Below are positions 33,961 to 44,811 of a stretch of DNA of 64,000 nt, piece by piece. Origin of the DNA: Trichodelitschia bisporula. Its lineage: Eukaryota > Ascomycota > Dothideomycetes > Phaeotrichales > Phaeotrichaceae. The first letter of the stretch is position 1. Each line of letters begins with the position of its first letter. The notes below the pieces were generated by a model. That model saw nothing but the letters and a program-made list of their open reading frames with translations, searched no databases and was not told the DNA's origin. The DNA is taken from contig ML996689.1 of NCBI GenBank assembly GCA_010356995.1, forward strand, positions 1,143,228 through 1,207,227. Direction: 5' to 3'. The position numbers were made by a program, and so were the translations under genes.

Positions 33961-34923
33961 ATAGGCCGAACAAGGAAGGCGGACCTGTACATCATCACAA
34001 TGAATATATTAGCATCCACAGTTTGTCTGCGCCCAATTGTTAAAGTGAATGAAAGGGAAATGTGCTTTGCTTGTATCCAACCGTCCCTCTCCGCGTTACG
34101 GGAAGCCTCCACAAAGGTCATGCAATTTGCAAAGCTTCATCGCTATATAATGGCCTCCTCCCTGTGAGAATGAGCCGGCATGAGAGAGGCACCGAGCCTC
34201 CGTATAGAAAGCCTCGTGGAATCTATGAATTCGGCTATATATACACTTCTTCTCACCAAATGCCTCTCGCTTCGGGAGTGAAGCACATCGATATATTCCT
34301 CGAATATCAAGGTCAGTAACGACATGAGATGCCGGCGCCATATACCTCAGCCCCCTTCACCAGCCTCATCTCATCTGCTCGCTCCGCGCGGTGCTGTTTG
34401 TTTTCTTCTTCTGTTTGGTTCCACGCCGCACTGTTATGCCCACAATATGGCCTCGGAGTACTTCTATTGCAAGGAAACAGGACTCGTACGGTATCCATAT
34501 GCTTCCACTGAAGCCCGCCGAGGCCCAACAGAGCACTGATCATGCGTTGGTAGCAAACATGGTCCCTTTAAAAGAGAGCTGGCGATCTTCTTCCTCTTCT
34601 TTTCTTCTTCCCCAGTGCATCACCACAGCTGCCTCTTTCTCTCTGTCTTGAATGCTCATAACGCGTCATAACGTTATTCCCATTGCATCTTCAGAGACTT
34701 CTCATCATCTACATCCCTCTTCATCATCGGTAAGTACTCAAGTATCATCTCTCATTAAAGCGACCATCCATCTCGTGTTGACTCTTCCTACGTCTGGAGT
34801 TCGAGACGAGTCTTACACGGTTGCTCTCGCTTGACCTCAACACTCATCCACATTGACAAGCAAGGAACTAACTGTGGACAGACATCTTCTTCGGTTCCTC
34901 GGGTCACGGAACATACCGATAAC
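33961..34923. other. Intergenic with a probable 5'-leader intron of the next gene
   Basis: 3' flank of the pectate lyase and the promoter of the orphan gene at 34924. A likely leader intron runs from GTAAGT at 34730 to GGACAG at 34881, with AACTAAC before the acceptor. TATA-like runs occur at about 34143 and 34222, far from the start. Confidence 0.5.
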
Positions 34924-36852
34924 ATGGACGCTTCGTCACCGATCGTCCGCCCCCCCTTTGCCGACTTCTTCGGCATCCCGCTCAGCAGTGGGGCCGACCC
35001 CGACACATCGGCTCTCACTCTGGGCGCCGTCGACGGCTTCTCATCTCTCTTCGAGGAGATGGAGAATTTCGTCACGGCAGATCAGTCGGACAATCCGGCT
35101 GGTCGCTCCTCCGAGAGCCTCCCTTCCCAGCCGACAGCCGATGGCGCCACTGGTTCGCTGGTGGTAGAGGAGTCCGTCAATGGCGGCGTCGCGCTTGCCG
35201 TGGATGCCGACCAGTACGAAAAGTCGCGCCATCGCTGGTCTTGGTACTTCACCCAGCAATGGGAGGGGTACAAGGCCCAGCGGTCCGACGAGGTTGATGT
35301 CCCGTTTGGGCTCAAGCTCGTTGGCGGCCGTCTGGTCCTTGACAAGCAGCGGAAGCGCTTCCGCGACATCGTTAAGAAGTTTGCGTCGAGGCTCGTCAAG
35401 AAGCTTCGGCAGAAGCAACCTGCCAGTGTCGCCAACCTCGCGGTTGACGATACGCAGGCTGTGGATGAAGCCGACGCCGCTAGCGACGTCACCTGGGAAG
35501 GGGACCTCAGCATCGGAGGAGAGGTCACTCCGCCAGCGCGCCGTACCAACAGGCACCCCACTCGTGGCACCTCTGTCCGTTTCTACGGGCAGTTGTTCCG
35601 CGAGTACGAGATGGAACTCGCCGCGACTCCGGTGGCTGGCTTTGAGATACCTCTCGACGACGCCTCCATTGCGGACAGCGAGGGGTCGGTACCAGCTTGG
35701 TATGGGCACGAGGGCATGGAGGAGGCCCAGCAGGTTGCACAGGAAGACCTATGGCTCAACCGGATGAGGACGCGGTCGATTGCGAGCAACGAGTGCTCGG
35801 CTCCCGCGCCGCTCCCGGGCCAGGTCTGGCTCACCGACGAGGAGATTCCCGTCGAGGAGGACATTGTGCAGTCTGCCGGAGGCAATGCCTCCAAGCTTCC
35901 TCGTGTCCGTGGGGCTTTCAAGAAGCTCGCCCACGCTGCTCAGGTGGCTAGGGCGAAGGTGTCTCGCTTCCCTGGGAAGCTGTTCTCGAAGGTGCATGGC
36001 CGAGGTTCTGGTGACGGAGCCAAGGTCGTCACCATTACTCGCGAGCAACTCAAGCACTACCGCCCTGCGGACAATGAGGAAGCTCAACAAATCGCAGCGG
36101 AATTCCTGGAGGATATGGGGGCTCCGGCCACCCTGGCCTTCACGTCATCCTCGGAAACCGCCTGCGATGAGCCGGAGGGGATGGAACTGGCGGCGGACTC
36201 TGAGTCCGAGGTGGATGTCGGCATGGGCGACATCCGGGAGCATGCACCGGGCTCGTTCCCGATGCCTCTGCGCCCGGGTGAAATCCCAGCCTTCATCTTA
36301 CCACGTCGGGAGCTAGAGCGCCTCAATCGCTTTATGCGTTTTGAGAGCGGGCGGGAGTGCCTTCGTCGTGCTTACCAAGGCGGCGATACTCCCACCCACG
36401 CTCGCGTGGCCTCGATATCCGCCGGTTCCGCTCCGCAGCCGGAGCTCAATCCCGGCCAATCGGTGAGGCGGATCCTCCGCTTCGCCAACGAGGTGACCTC
36501 GCCCACCGTGGCTGAGCCCTCGGGCCGTCGGTACGAGCCTCCAACTGTGGAGGACTTGGAGGAGGAGTCCGTGCAAGAGCACCAGCTCAAGCCGGACTCG
36601 GAGCCCACTCTCCCCACGGACGCCTCGCTCAACGCGTGCGCTCGCTTCGGCGAGTTCCCCTACATGATGGACTCGGGGATTCGCACCGAATGGGAAGAGG
36701 AGTCCACCGACTCCCCGGGATCCTACTGGGACTCGAGCTCTCCGGAGCATTGGAGGGAGGGTCTCGGGCCCCACGTCGCCTTCCCCGGTCGCCAGCCGGA
36801 GGAAGAGGCCCAGCTTGAGACTGACGAGGACCTTGATGCCCTCTTCTTCTAG
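34924..36852 (+). CDS. Orphan acidic protein with basic amphipathic segments
   Basis: Single coding exon from the ATG at 34924 (after a likely leader intron) to a stop at 36850-36852, giving 642 residues. The protein is rich in Glu, Asp, Ser and Pro, and ends TDEDLDALFF, an acidic tail with terminal aromatics. Within it are several Lys/Arg/Ala amphipathic stretches: KRFRDIVKKFASRLVKKLRQ, then RGAFKKLAHAAQVARAKVSR followed by FPGKLFSK, and EIPAFILPRRELERLNRFMR. A YEKSRHRWSWYFTQQWEGYK block near residue 100 looks structured. No signal peptide or membrane helix. I recognise no family; the mix of acidic disordered parts and basic helices resembles the orphan at 29304. A nuclear or chromatin role is only a guess. 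Confidence 0.75.
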   Translation: MDASSPIVRPPFADFFGIPLSSGADPDTSALTLGAVDGFSSLFEEMENFVTADQSDNPAGRSSESLPSQPTADGATGSLVVEESVNGGVALAVDADQYEKSRHRWSWYFTQQWEGYKAQRSDEVDVPFGLKLVGGRLVLDKQRKRFRDIVKKFASRLVKKLRQKQPASVANLAVDDTQAVDEADAASDVTWEGDLSIGGEVTPPARRTNRHPTRGTSVRFYGQLFREYEMELAATPVAGFEIPLDDASIADSEGSVPAWYGHEGMEEAQQVAQEDLWLNRMRTRSIASNECSAPAPLPGQVWLTDEEIPVEEDIVQSAGGNASKLPRVRGAFKKLAHAAQVARAKVSRFPGKLFSKVHGRGSGDGAKVVTITREQLKHYRPADNEEAQQIAAEFLEDMGAPATLAFTSSSETACDEPEGMELAADSESEVDVGMGDIREHAPGSFPMPLRPGEIPAFILPRRELERLNRFMRFESGRECLRRAYQGGDTPTHARVASISAGSAPQPELNPGQSVRRILRFANEVTSPTVAEPSGRRYEPPTVEDLEEESVQEHQLKPDSEPTLPTDASLNACARFGEFPYMMDSGIRTEWEEESTDSPGSYWDSSSPEHWREGLGPHVAFPGRQPEEEAQLETDEDLDALFF

Positions 36853-37912
36853 GCCAGTACCACTTAACTCATCGGGTGGCAAGATGCTAGGACGTGGCCT
36901 TAGGGGGCGACCAGGCTTTCGAGTTCCTGGTGGTGTGGTACTGGGGGAGGAATAGTACGGAGCCTTCGGGCTGCTGTGCAGTTCCTTCCCAGTGTCTGGG
37001 GTGCGACATTTCAAGGACAGTTGAACACGCGAGAATGGTGAGTTCTTGCTCTGTAACTCATTGGGCGGTGGTGAGCTAACTGGTTCAGGCAAAAATGACA
37101 GATACCACGAAAGAAACCACGACAGAAGATAGACGGAGGGATGGGCCGGCTCGTGCTCCCCATGGGTAGTCCTGGGCCTTGATGTTTGTTGGAGGGCAAC
37201 TGGCCTGTACGCGGCGCTCACGTCGACTTACAGGTTTCATCCTGGGAACAGACATCCAGGTGCCATCGGGCTGTCCATCTAGGGAGTGGGAGGCCTTCAC
37301 TCCAGGTTTGCGCAATAGACCACTTGGTCAACTTCTCTGTGCGATTTCTTCGGGTTTCACTTCTCTGGGATAGATCTCTTTGGGAATACTTCTTTGTGTG
37401 CTGCTTTCATGGGGTTTGGCGTTTGGCGTTACGGAGTTCGGAGTTCGGCGTTCGGCGTTTTGATTTTATCTGTATGGGTCTGCTTCTTTTGCTTTCCGCT
37501 GACGAGTTCGCCTTGTGCGGGCCGTTGAAGGAGAACGTTAGTGGACTTCAGCGTCATGATGCTTGCGGGACCACGGTTACATGTTGCGACTTGATGGGAT
37601 CGTGGGGATGCCAAGCTGGCGGTCCCTCCTTCCCGGGCCCGCATAAACGCACAGATGGTGACGTCACAGGCTAAGGGTGCTCGATTATGTGATATCAATG
37701 CCGTAGGGGAGAGTGAGAAGGAGCTCGGTGACACTCTGCACAGTATTATGAACTAACGAACCCTTTCAAACTCATGGATTCCATCTAGCTATCAACGGAG
37801 AAGATACACCCTCCCGCTCCGCCGTCCCGCAAGCTTAAGAACTCTCCGATCCAGCTTCTATTCCCAAGGGCAAGCGCCCAAATCCCCTCACTTCCTCCAT
37901 TTTACATCTTCA
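36853..37912. other. Intergenic, convergent 3' ends, short direct repeats
   Basis: About 1.1 kb. A cluster of overlapping 7-base direct repeats (TTTGGCG twice, GAGTTCG twice, TTCGGCG twice) lies at about 37416-37460. No gene seen. Confidence 0.5.
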
Positions 37913-39713
37913 CTATCCAATTCGTCTCTGAGCCTGCCTCCTCGGCCCACCAAACAACTCCTTATTCGTAACCGCACTAGCATTGTTCCCCTTCACCCCC
38001 CCCTGCGGCTGCGGAATATGGGACTGCGTAGTAAACGGCGTCCGCTCCGTCAGACTATCAATCCTGCCCAGCAAATACTCCATCTGACGATACGCCGCAC
38101 TGGGCGCATACTGCGGCACCATATGCCCAGACAGGAAAACCTCAACCCACGTCAACCCGCGCTCAGTATGCACAATACCCATCTCCCCCGCCGCCGCAAT
38201 ACTCCCCAAATTGAGCTCCTCATGATACGGCACGAAAAAGTCCGCACTGGGCTCGCGCTGGAAGCCCTGCTTGCCATTCCAGGTCATGTTCTGGATGCTC
38301 AACAAGCTCCCCTTGGGCAAGAGAACATAGTCCAGACTGCCGTGGGAAATAATCGTGCGCCGCGACTTCTCGATGACCCGCGGCAGCACCGTCCAGCTGC
38401 TCGGCGCGCTGCTGTCCCGGTCCAGCGCCGTGTCCGAGCACTCGGCCCACGGCTGGATCGGGGCGTTGATAGCGCGCTGCACCTCGCTGCGGTTGAAGTA
38501 GATCTCCGCGCCGGGGGGGAGGTACGTGAAGGAGCCCGGGAAGCCAAGGACATCCCAGAGGAGCGGGCAGGTTGTGGCGATGGCGTAGATATCGAAGCAG
38601 GGGTTTGTGAGGGTCACGGCTTGCTTGATGTCGCCCCAGATGCGGCACTCGCGGCGGCGGAAGGGAGATGTGACTGCTGGGAGCTTGCTCGGCGGTGGGT
38701 AGGTTAGGTAGGTCTTCAGGTAGTTTGTGTAGCCGCAGGCGTCGGCTCGGGCGTCGAGCTGCGCTAGGTAGGTGTCATTGAGGGAGAATAGGGCGTCGTA
38801 TTGGTGAACGAAGTCGACGGAGGGCACCTCGGCCATAATTTCGTCGCCGCTGATACTCGGACTAGAAGCGTTAGCTTGAGCGAGCAGCTTAGGCGGCATA
38901 CATACTCGTAAATCATGGTCCCATAAACATCATAATAGGTCTTGTCATTGGCACTGAACATCGCATCCGCGATGTACGGCACGTACATCCCCGCATAGCT
39001 CTCGCCGGCGATGTAAATCTTCTTGTTCTTGAGGCCAAACGTGTCAACAAAGTTCTTGAAGAAGCTCAAAAAGCTTTTGGCCATCTCTTCTTCACTGCTT
39101 TCCGTGCTTTGGCCTTGCGAGAAGCCAGTGCCAACGGGCTGCTCAACCCAGAGCATGTTGGTAAGATTCACCCATGTCCATGGGTTCTTGACCGGCTTGA
39201 AGGTGCCGTACTGCCATAGGAAAGGCCCATTTTCTTGCAAGAAGCCTTCGAGGGACGAGCATCCCGGACCGCCCTGTCTGTGTCAACCGTGCCCACCAGA
39301 AGTGCCAAAACTCTCACATTCAACCAAATCGTCAAATCATCCTTCCCCTCCGGATTCGCCGTCGGAAAGAACCAGAAATACAAGCTCGCGTTCCTCGTCC
39401 CCAGCGGCATCAGCCCGGCATACGACTCGCCAATGTCAAAGTCCACGTCCGGAATTTTCGTTCCATCGACCGCGTACTCTGCCAGGATCAGCAACCGCTA
39501 AACAACCAGCGCAAGCTCCTCACTCATCGTATTAGCGTTCTGCGGAATCAACTTCGTCACGTTCCGTTGCACCACCGGCCGCGCCTGCTCCACCGCCCTC
39601 GCGACCGGCATCCGCACGTCCATCCGTTCCGCCGCACGCCGGCCCGCATGTCGCGGATCGCGCGCCGCCGCGACTGCCACGCAGGCCAAAAGAGAGACTA
39701 CGGTAAAATGCAT
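37913..39713 (-). CDS. Secreted serine carboxypeptidase, peptidase family S10
   Basis: Four exons: 39713-39524, 39478-39318, 39273-38906 and 38855-37913, all in frame, giving 553 residues. [17 protein letters not shown] is a signal peptide. The N-terminal motif [12 protein letters not shown] and [20 protein letters not shown] (substrate carboxylate binding) are typical. The catalytic triad is Ser209 in [11 protein letters not shown], Asp415 in [10 protein letters not shown] and His484 in [24 protein letters not shown] is the usual active-site wall. The enzyme removes C-terminal residues from peptides at acid pH, in the secretory pathway or outside the cell. No clear GPI signal at the C-terminus. 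Other in-frame ATGs lie upstream of 39713 but the signal peptide decides the start. Confidence 0.93.
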
Positions 39714-40529
39714 CCCAAGCGAGCGACAAGATGCAGTAGCAAAAGAAGACTCAACAACGACCAAAAACAGCAGCAGGCGACGTCTCGAGCTCCCGCCGGT
39801 GAAACAAAGCAGCTTGGACCTTTTTTTAATATGCCGGTCAATTAGACCCACCTAATGAATTCGCATCTGTGCCCAGGTACACAAGCAGCGGCGCAAACGC
39901 GGCGGGCGCGGCGAGGATCAACTTCCTGGTAGGGCGGGGCCTGGAATGCGCGGCGGGCCGGAATTCTAGCGTTGCTATGGGGAAAGTATGGACCGCGTAG
40001 ACGATATCGGTGTGTCGATGCGGTGCGCATAGTGAGTCCTCGGCATGATCGAGTGCATTGACCAAGGGACTGGTTCTAGGGCTCGGGCTGGGCTGGGGCA
40101 TTAAGAACCGCTACAGTTGGCAGAGTAATATGAGTGACAATGCGGATTGGCGCAGCGCTGAATTTCCGATCCACGTAAATGCGATAAGGCCTTGGTGGAG
40201 TCTGGCATGCTTTGCTCCAGCCCTGTCATCTGTGGGTTAGGATGGCCGGTGTTGATGTCACGGAGCGTGGAAGCATATGGCAGTGTGCCGCAGGGCCAGA
40301 GGTACTACTTCGCGAGAATTATTCGTTACGACTCCTAGATTGTCTACCGTAAAAGCTTCTTCGAGCGCTTTGTGAGCTGCATGCATTACTATTGCACTCC
40401 CCCGGTTGGAAACCGCGCGAGAAGGTCACAACTGCCGACACATATACTCAGCAAATACTCTGTGTAGGGAACGAACGGTGCACGTACCTTGAAGTTGATC
40501 GATCCAGTAAAAATCCTTTCACCGGTACA
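39714..40529. other. Intergenic
   Basis: Promoter of the carboxypeptidase and 3' flank of the kinase gene, both minus strand. No coding frame or structured element recognised. Confidence 0.5.
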
Positions 40530-42066
40530 TTACTCCTCCATCTTCATAGACCCGTAGGATTGACTATGATGAGGTTCCAGCAGTTTGGCGATCTCCGAAG
40601 GCTGCGCCGCCTTGGGCTCCTCAAGATCAATGTATTTGAAAACACCACTATTGGCCATATCTCTATACCGTGGATCCCACATCAAGCAGTCCGACACGGT
40701 AAAGGCCAACCTGCGGCCAGCCAAACTACGACTTTGAAGCATTTGCTGGACATTGTGCTGGCTGGCGTTTGCGTGATTTGTAGCGCCTGGACCTTCGACA
40801 GACGCTGCAACTGGAAACTCAAACTTAGGGCAGCCCACTTGGTAGAAGGCCTCAACTTGCTCCTCATTAGGAGCACCCATGAGTGCCTCAATCAAGGCAA
40901 GCTGGCCAAATTCGGTGCTTCCCGCGAAGAAAACTTCACCCAGTAGCAATTCGCTGATTATAGCTCCCGCAGACCAGATGTCGACTGCTGTAGAATAATG
41001 GTTTGCTCCCAGGAGGAGTTCGGGAGCTCGGTACCAGATAGTTCCAACCCGGGGTGTAAGAGGTCGGACAGATCTGGCAGATCCATAACCATCGTAGTAA
41101 CGTGCACGCGTATACTCTCGCACCATACCGAAGTCAGCTACGTAGAGTCAATGGCTGTTTGAAGTTGCTGTTCTCGTTCATACCGATTTTGATGATACCC
41201 TCAGCATCGAGGAGTATGTTGTCCGGCTTGAGGTCACTAAAGTCTCAGCCAACAGCTTACGTCTGCAAGATATTGTTACCGATGTACGAATGACTTCTCG
41301 AGAGGTAATTTCAGGCCTCGAAAGATCTGCAGCATGATTCCCCTTAACTATTGAAAAGAATCAGTCCTCTATTCGAACATGACATGAAGTTGGCCTACCT
41401 TGCGCCACTGAAGGAATTCCAACTTTACCGCGGGTTTGATCAATCACCCAAGCCAGATCCTACATTCAGTAAGCAGAGGCATAATCCACACGAGACTAGC
41501 CGCGAACCTTGTTGCAATACTCCATGACCAGAAAAGCCTCAACAAAACTGTTTTCCTCAACAGTGAAATCGAGCATCTCAACGATGTTTCGATGTTTGAG
41601 CTCGCGGAGAAATGAGAGCTCTCGAATGGCACTAATTGACACAGTCCCGAGTCCATGTTGATCTTCTCGTTCCGAGATATCAGCCGGGATTACGAGTTGA
41701 AGGCGCTTGAGAGCGACTGCTCTCCTACGTCTTTTGTCGAAGAGATATTGGACCTTGTCAGATGGGCTGTAGATCGGTTCCGTAGGCTCCTTGAAATGAG
41801 AGAGCGGCACGCAGTTACCTGCAAAAAAATCATCACCAAATCCTCCGTTCCTTTACATGGGGATGATTCTAACCTACGAACCAAACATCAGGCACGGAAT
41901 GCAATTCGCCAGCGGTTAATTCTCCAGCAGCTCCGCCGCTATGTTGCGCAGAAACATCATGGAGGTCGGCAGCCCACGCCAGTTGTCCGCGAGCCTTGGC
42001 ACGTGTCACATGCTGGCGGGTGGCCGTCTTGTGCGGCGGGCAGCGCACAGTGCCATACCACGTGAA
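40530..42066 (-). CDS. CDK-like Ser/Thr protein kinase with degenerate nucleotide loop; 5' end unresolved
   Basis: Exons read as: upstream exon ending 41878 (start not found), 41789-41508, 41459-41399, about 41340-41280, 41236-41184 and 41137-40530. The catalytic domain is clear: RRAVALKRLQLVIP (ATP Lys), VSISAIRELSFLRELKHRNI (PSTAIRE-like helix with Glu), FLVMEYCNKDLAWVIDQ, SFVHRDLKPDNILLD, IIKIADFGMVREYTR, RVGTIWYRAPELLLGANHYS and DIWSAGAIISELLLGEVFF. This is the CDK/CDK11-like group, which phosphorylates nuclear proteins or RNA polymerase II. Two oddities: where the glycine loop should be the protein reads EPIYSPSDKVQYLFDKR with no glycine, and at the junction of the 41459 and 41340 exons the canonical GT-AG pair leaves two extra bases. 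It may be decaying or my exon choice may be wrong. Confidence 0.75.
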
Positions 42067-42438
42067 GTAATGCCATCTATTAATGCCAGAGAGTCATAGC
42101 TAGTACTGCATCTACAGTCGCAAGTAAAATCGCAAAGGGCCATAGCAGCTATCAGAGTTGGCTGACAGACAAAGCGCAGCTACAAGCATGCATCAACACA
42201 AGTGATACCACGTCTCAAATTGATAATAACAAGAGCCACGCGGCATACCGTCGCCAAGCGCCCACAAGCCCACGAGCGCCATATCAAAGAAGCTGTTGAG
42301 GTTACAAGGTGAAGGTCAAGAAGTCGTGCAGTGTTCAACTCGATATCCACCGCTCATTACCACATCTCCTCATCGCCATGCTCGAATCGTATCGTTGCAT
42401 TGGTCATGACCCATCCCCTCGGTGCCTATCACCCAAGT
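42067..42438. other. Intergenic or 5' part of the kinase gene
   Basis: Lies between the unresolved kinase start and the reticulon stop. The missing first kinase exon could be here. No clear element seen. Confidence 0.35.
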
Positions 42439-44016
42439 CTAGTAAGCGGGCTCCGGCGCGGGTGCCTTCTTCGCAACAGGATCAGTAGGTGCAACAGGAT
42501 CAGCATGGGGGGCGCTGGGGAAGTCGGTCGGCTTGACGGTACCAGTCTTCTGGCGCGCTGTGCCGATGTAGTCCTGGGCAACCTTCGAGTATTCGCTAGC
42601 GTAAGTGCGTACCGACTCAGTAGCCCGACCCGTGTGCTGAGCAGCGAGATCTTTGACCTGAGTTGCCTGTTGGTTGATGACATGGCCAGCGTTCTGAAGA
42701 TGCGCATCAATCGCCTCCTTGTTCTGAAGGTAGATCAGAGGCGCAAGGTAGGCAGTGGATGTCGCAATCAGCGACAGGCCCCAGAGCGGAACCCACTTGA
42801 CGAGCCAGTAGGAGATGAAGGAAGCGCAGAAGGCCTACAGGTTCGTGTCAGCGTGGGAATTGAATTGAGCATGAAACATACCGCAGACGTGACCCAGACG
42901 TTCTCCACGAAAACAACACGCTGGAACTCGATGACAAAGAAGTTGATGAACTGCTCCGCATCGTCCAGGAAGCGCTCGAGAGACTCCTTCGGGATGACAA
43001 AGTACGTGCGAGGGCGCAGCTGCGTGGCCAGGCCACTGCCAAAGACAGTACGCCCAGCAATCTCCGCGGACGCAGTAACTGCGGCCATGTTAGCTCCCTA
43101 AATTATGCGTGCCTAGAATACGTACTACCCAGCACCAGATACAGAGCCTTGAAGATGTAGCGGATGATGTTGAGGTAGCGGGCAGCAAAGATGAAGAGAA
43201 CACTCAGGGCGAAGGAGATGGCGGTCGCGCGCGGGTTTTTCCACTGCTACTGTCAGATCACGATTAAAACGGTCGTAACTGAATCTTACGCTGAGAAGCC
43301 GGTAGAACAGCGAGTGGTAGTCTAGATGCGCATCAGTGGGCGGTTTGTAGCACTATCGTGAGACCTACGGGTCAACGGCTGGCCAGTGGCCGCCGGCTGC
43401 TCAGGAGTCCGACGCGAATCGGCGAGATCCTGAAACTCCGACGTCGTTTTCGCAGCCTGCGTCTTGACAGACTCGCCGACGGGGCCTATTATGATAATTA
43501 GATGCTGCAGCATTGCACGCGAAGGATGTCTGCGATTTGTAAGCTGCTGGCTGCAATGTGGAGTTTGTGCTGCGATAACCTACCTTACCGTTGGCGACAG
43601 TATCCGTCAGGTTCTGCGTCACCGGGTGGTTCTGGATATTCGTCATGGCTGCTGAAGCGGCTGCAATGGTGTGTTAATTCGGAGGGGTGATGTTGCGGCG
43701 ATGGAGTGGAAAGATAAGGAAGCTAGCTCCTGGGTAAAACTGCAGGCAGACATGGCGCGTTAGCAGGGACTGGGCAACCAACGCCATCATCGTCACTCGG
43801 CGTTCCATTGGGAGGAGACCAACAAACCTTACTGTTGAACACGGTGTCCTTCGCCTTTTGGGCAGAGTTCGCAACAGAGTTCGCAACAGAGTCACGAGAG
43901 TGTCCGTTCATGTTGCTGTCGTTCACGTTGGTGCTGTGGTTATTGGACGGGGAGAACGGATCGATGTCAGGGTAGGTCTGCTTCGGCAGTTCAACGTGGG
44001 GAGGAGCGTCCGACAT
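42439..44016 (-). CDS. rtn1: Reticulon-domain ER membrane-shaping protein
   Basis: Seven exons: 44016-43833, 43660-43589, 43485-43369, 43321-43290, 43243-43129, 43078-42882 and 42834-42439, all phases closing, giving 370 residues. The N-terminal ~120 residues are polar and disordered. The reticulon domain begins HYHSLFYRLLSWKNPRATAI, with hairpin one (ISFALSVLFIFAARYLNIIR through ALYLVLV), the loop with PRTYFVIPKESLERFLDDAE, hairpin two (AFCASFISYWLVKWVPLWGL, LSLIATSTAYLAPLIYL) and the tail INQQATQVKDLAAQHTG. Reticulons wedge into the outer leaflet and shape ER tubules. The C-terminus ends KKAPAPEPAY. The exon at 43321-43290 is only 32 bases. Strong call. Confidence 0.93.
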
Positions 44017-44811
44017 GATCGGGGAACTTTGTTGGGGGAGAGGATGCAGTAGGTGAAGGACAACTTCAAGAACGTGGAACGGATTTGGGGCGAATTGAAG
44101 ATTTTCAGAGGTGAATGGGTTGGAGAGGAGTGAAAGGTACAGTGGATGGTCTGAGGTGATGCAATTTTTTTGTTTTGTGGTCGTGTGCCTCGAAGCCTGT
44201 TTGCACCTGCTTGAAGCTGCTCCAAGGCTCGAAACGATGACGCTTTGCGCTACCCATGAACCCGCGTCGTCGTTGGCAACGGTGCCGCAGATTACGCAGG
44301 GGTTGGCAACACACAAACACGAGAACATCGGAAACGACTGCTCTTCGCATCTCGTCTCTTGACACTCAAAATTGGCTTTTACATTAAGATTCGCTGCATT
44401 TGTTTTTTGCCTGATAGCGCCTCAGATTCTATCTCGTGGTCGCAGTCGCGCATGCGAGCTGCGTTGCCCGGTCTGGTCGCCAAATATTCCAATTGAGAGC
44501 CACGGCTTGCATGTGATCGGTGACGCAAGAGAAGGGGGCAAGCCCCACCATCCAAACTTGCGGATTTGCGACGGAACAAGTTTGCGATGCGTCTTTTTCT
44601 TCTGCATTCTACGGAGGTACATGCTCAGATGGCCACGCAATACAGCAGTGCTACAGTACTATCAATGTTCTACTCTAGTGTTGTAACTCCAATCAAGATG
44701 CTCAAAATTCTCCTGCTTTGCAAAGCAGTATGTTTGCGCCCTTAACAGCAGTCCCCACCCAGACGACAGCCAAAGATGAAGGAAACAAGTCCGAAGGCCA
44801 TTTGCTTCAAC
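44017..44811. other. Intergenic
   Basis: Promoter of the reticulon gene and 3' flank of the acyl-CoA dehydrogenase gene. Open frames on either strand lack features. Confidence 0.5.

Noticed and set aside
37416-37460. Microsatellite or CRISPR-like repeat cluster
   Set aside because: Only pairs of overlapping 7-base repeats; no regular spacing.
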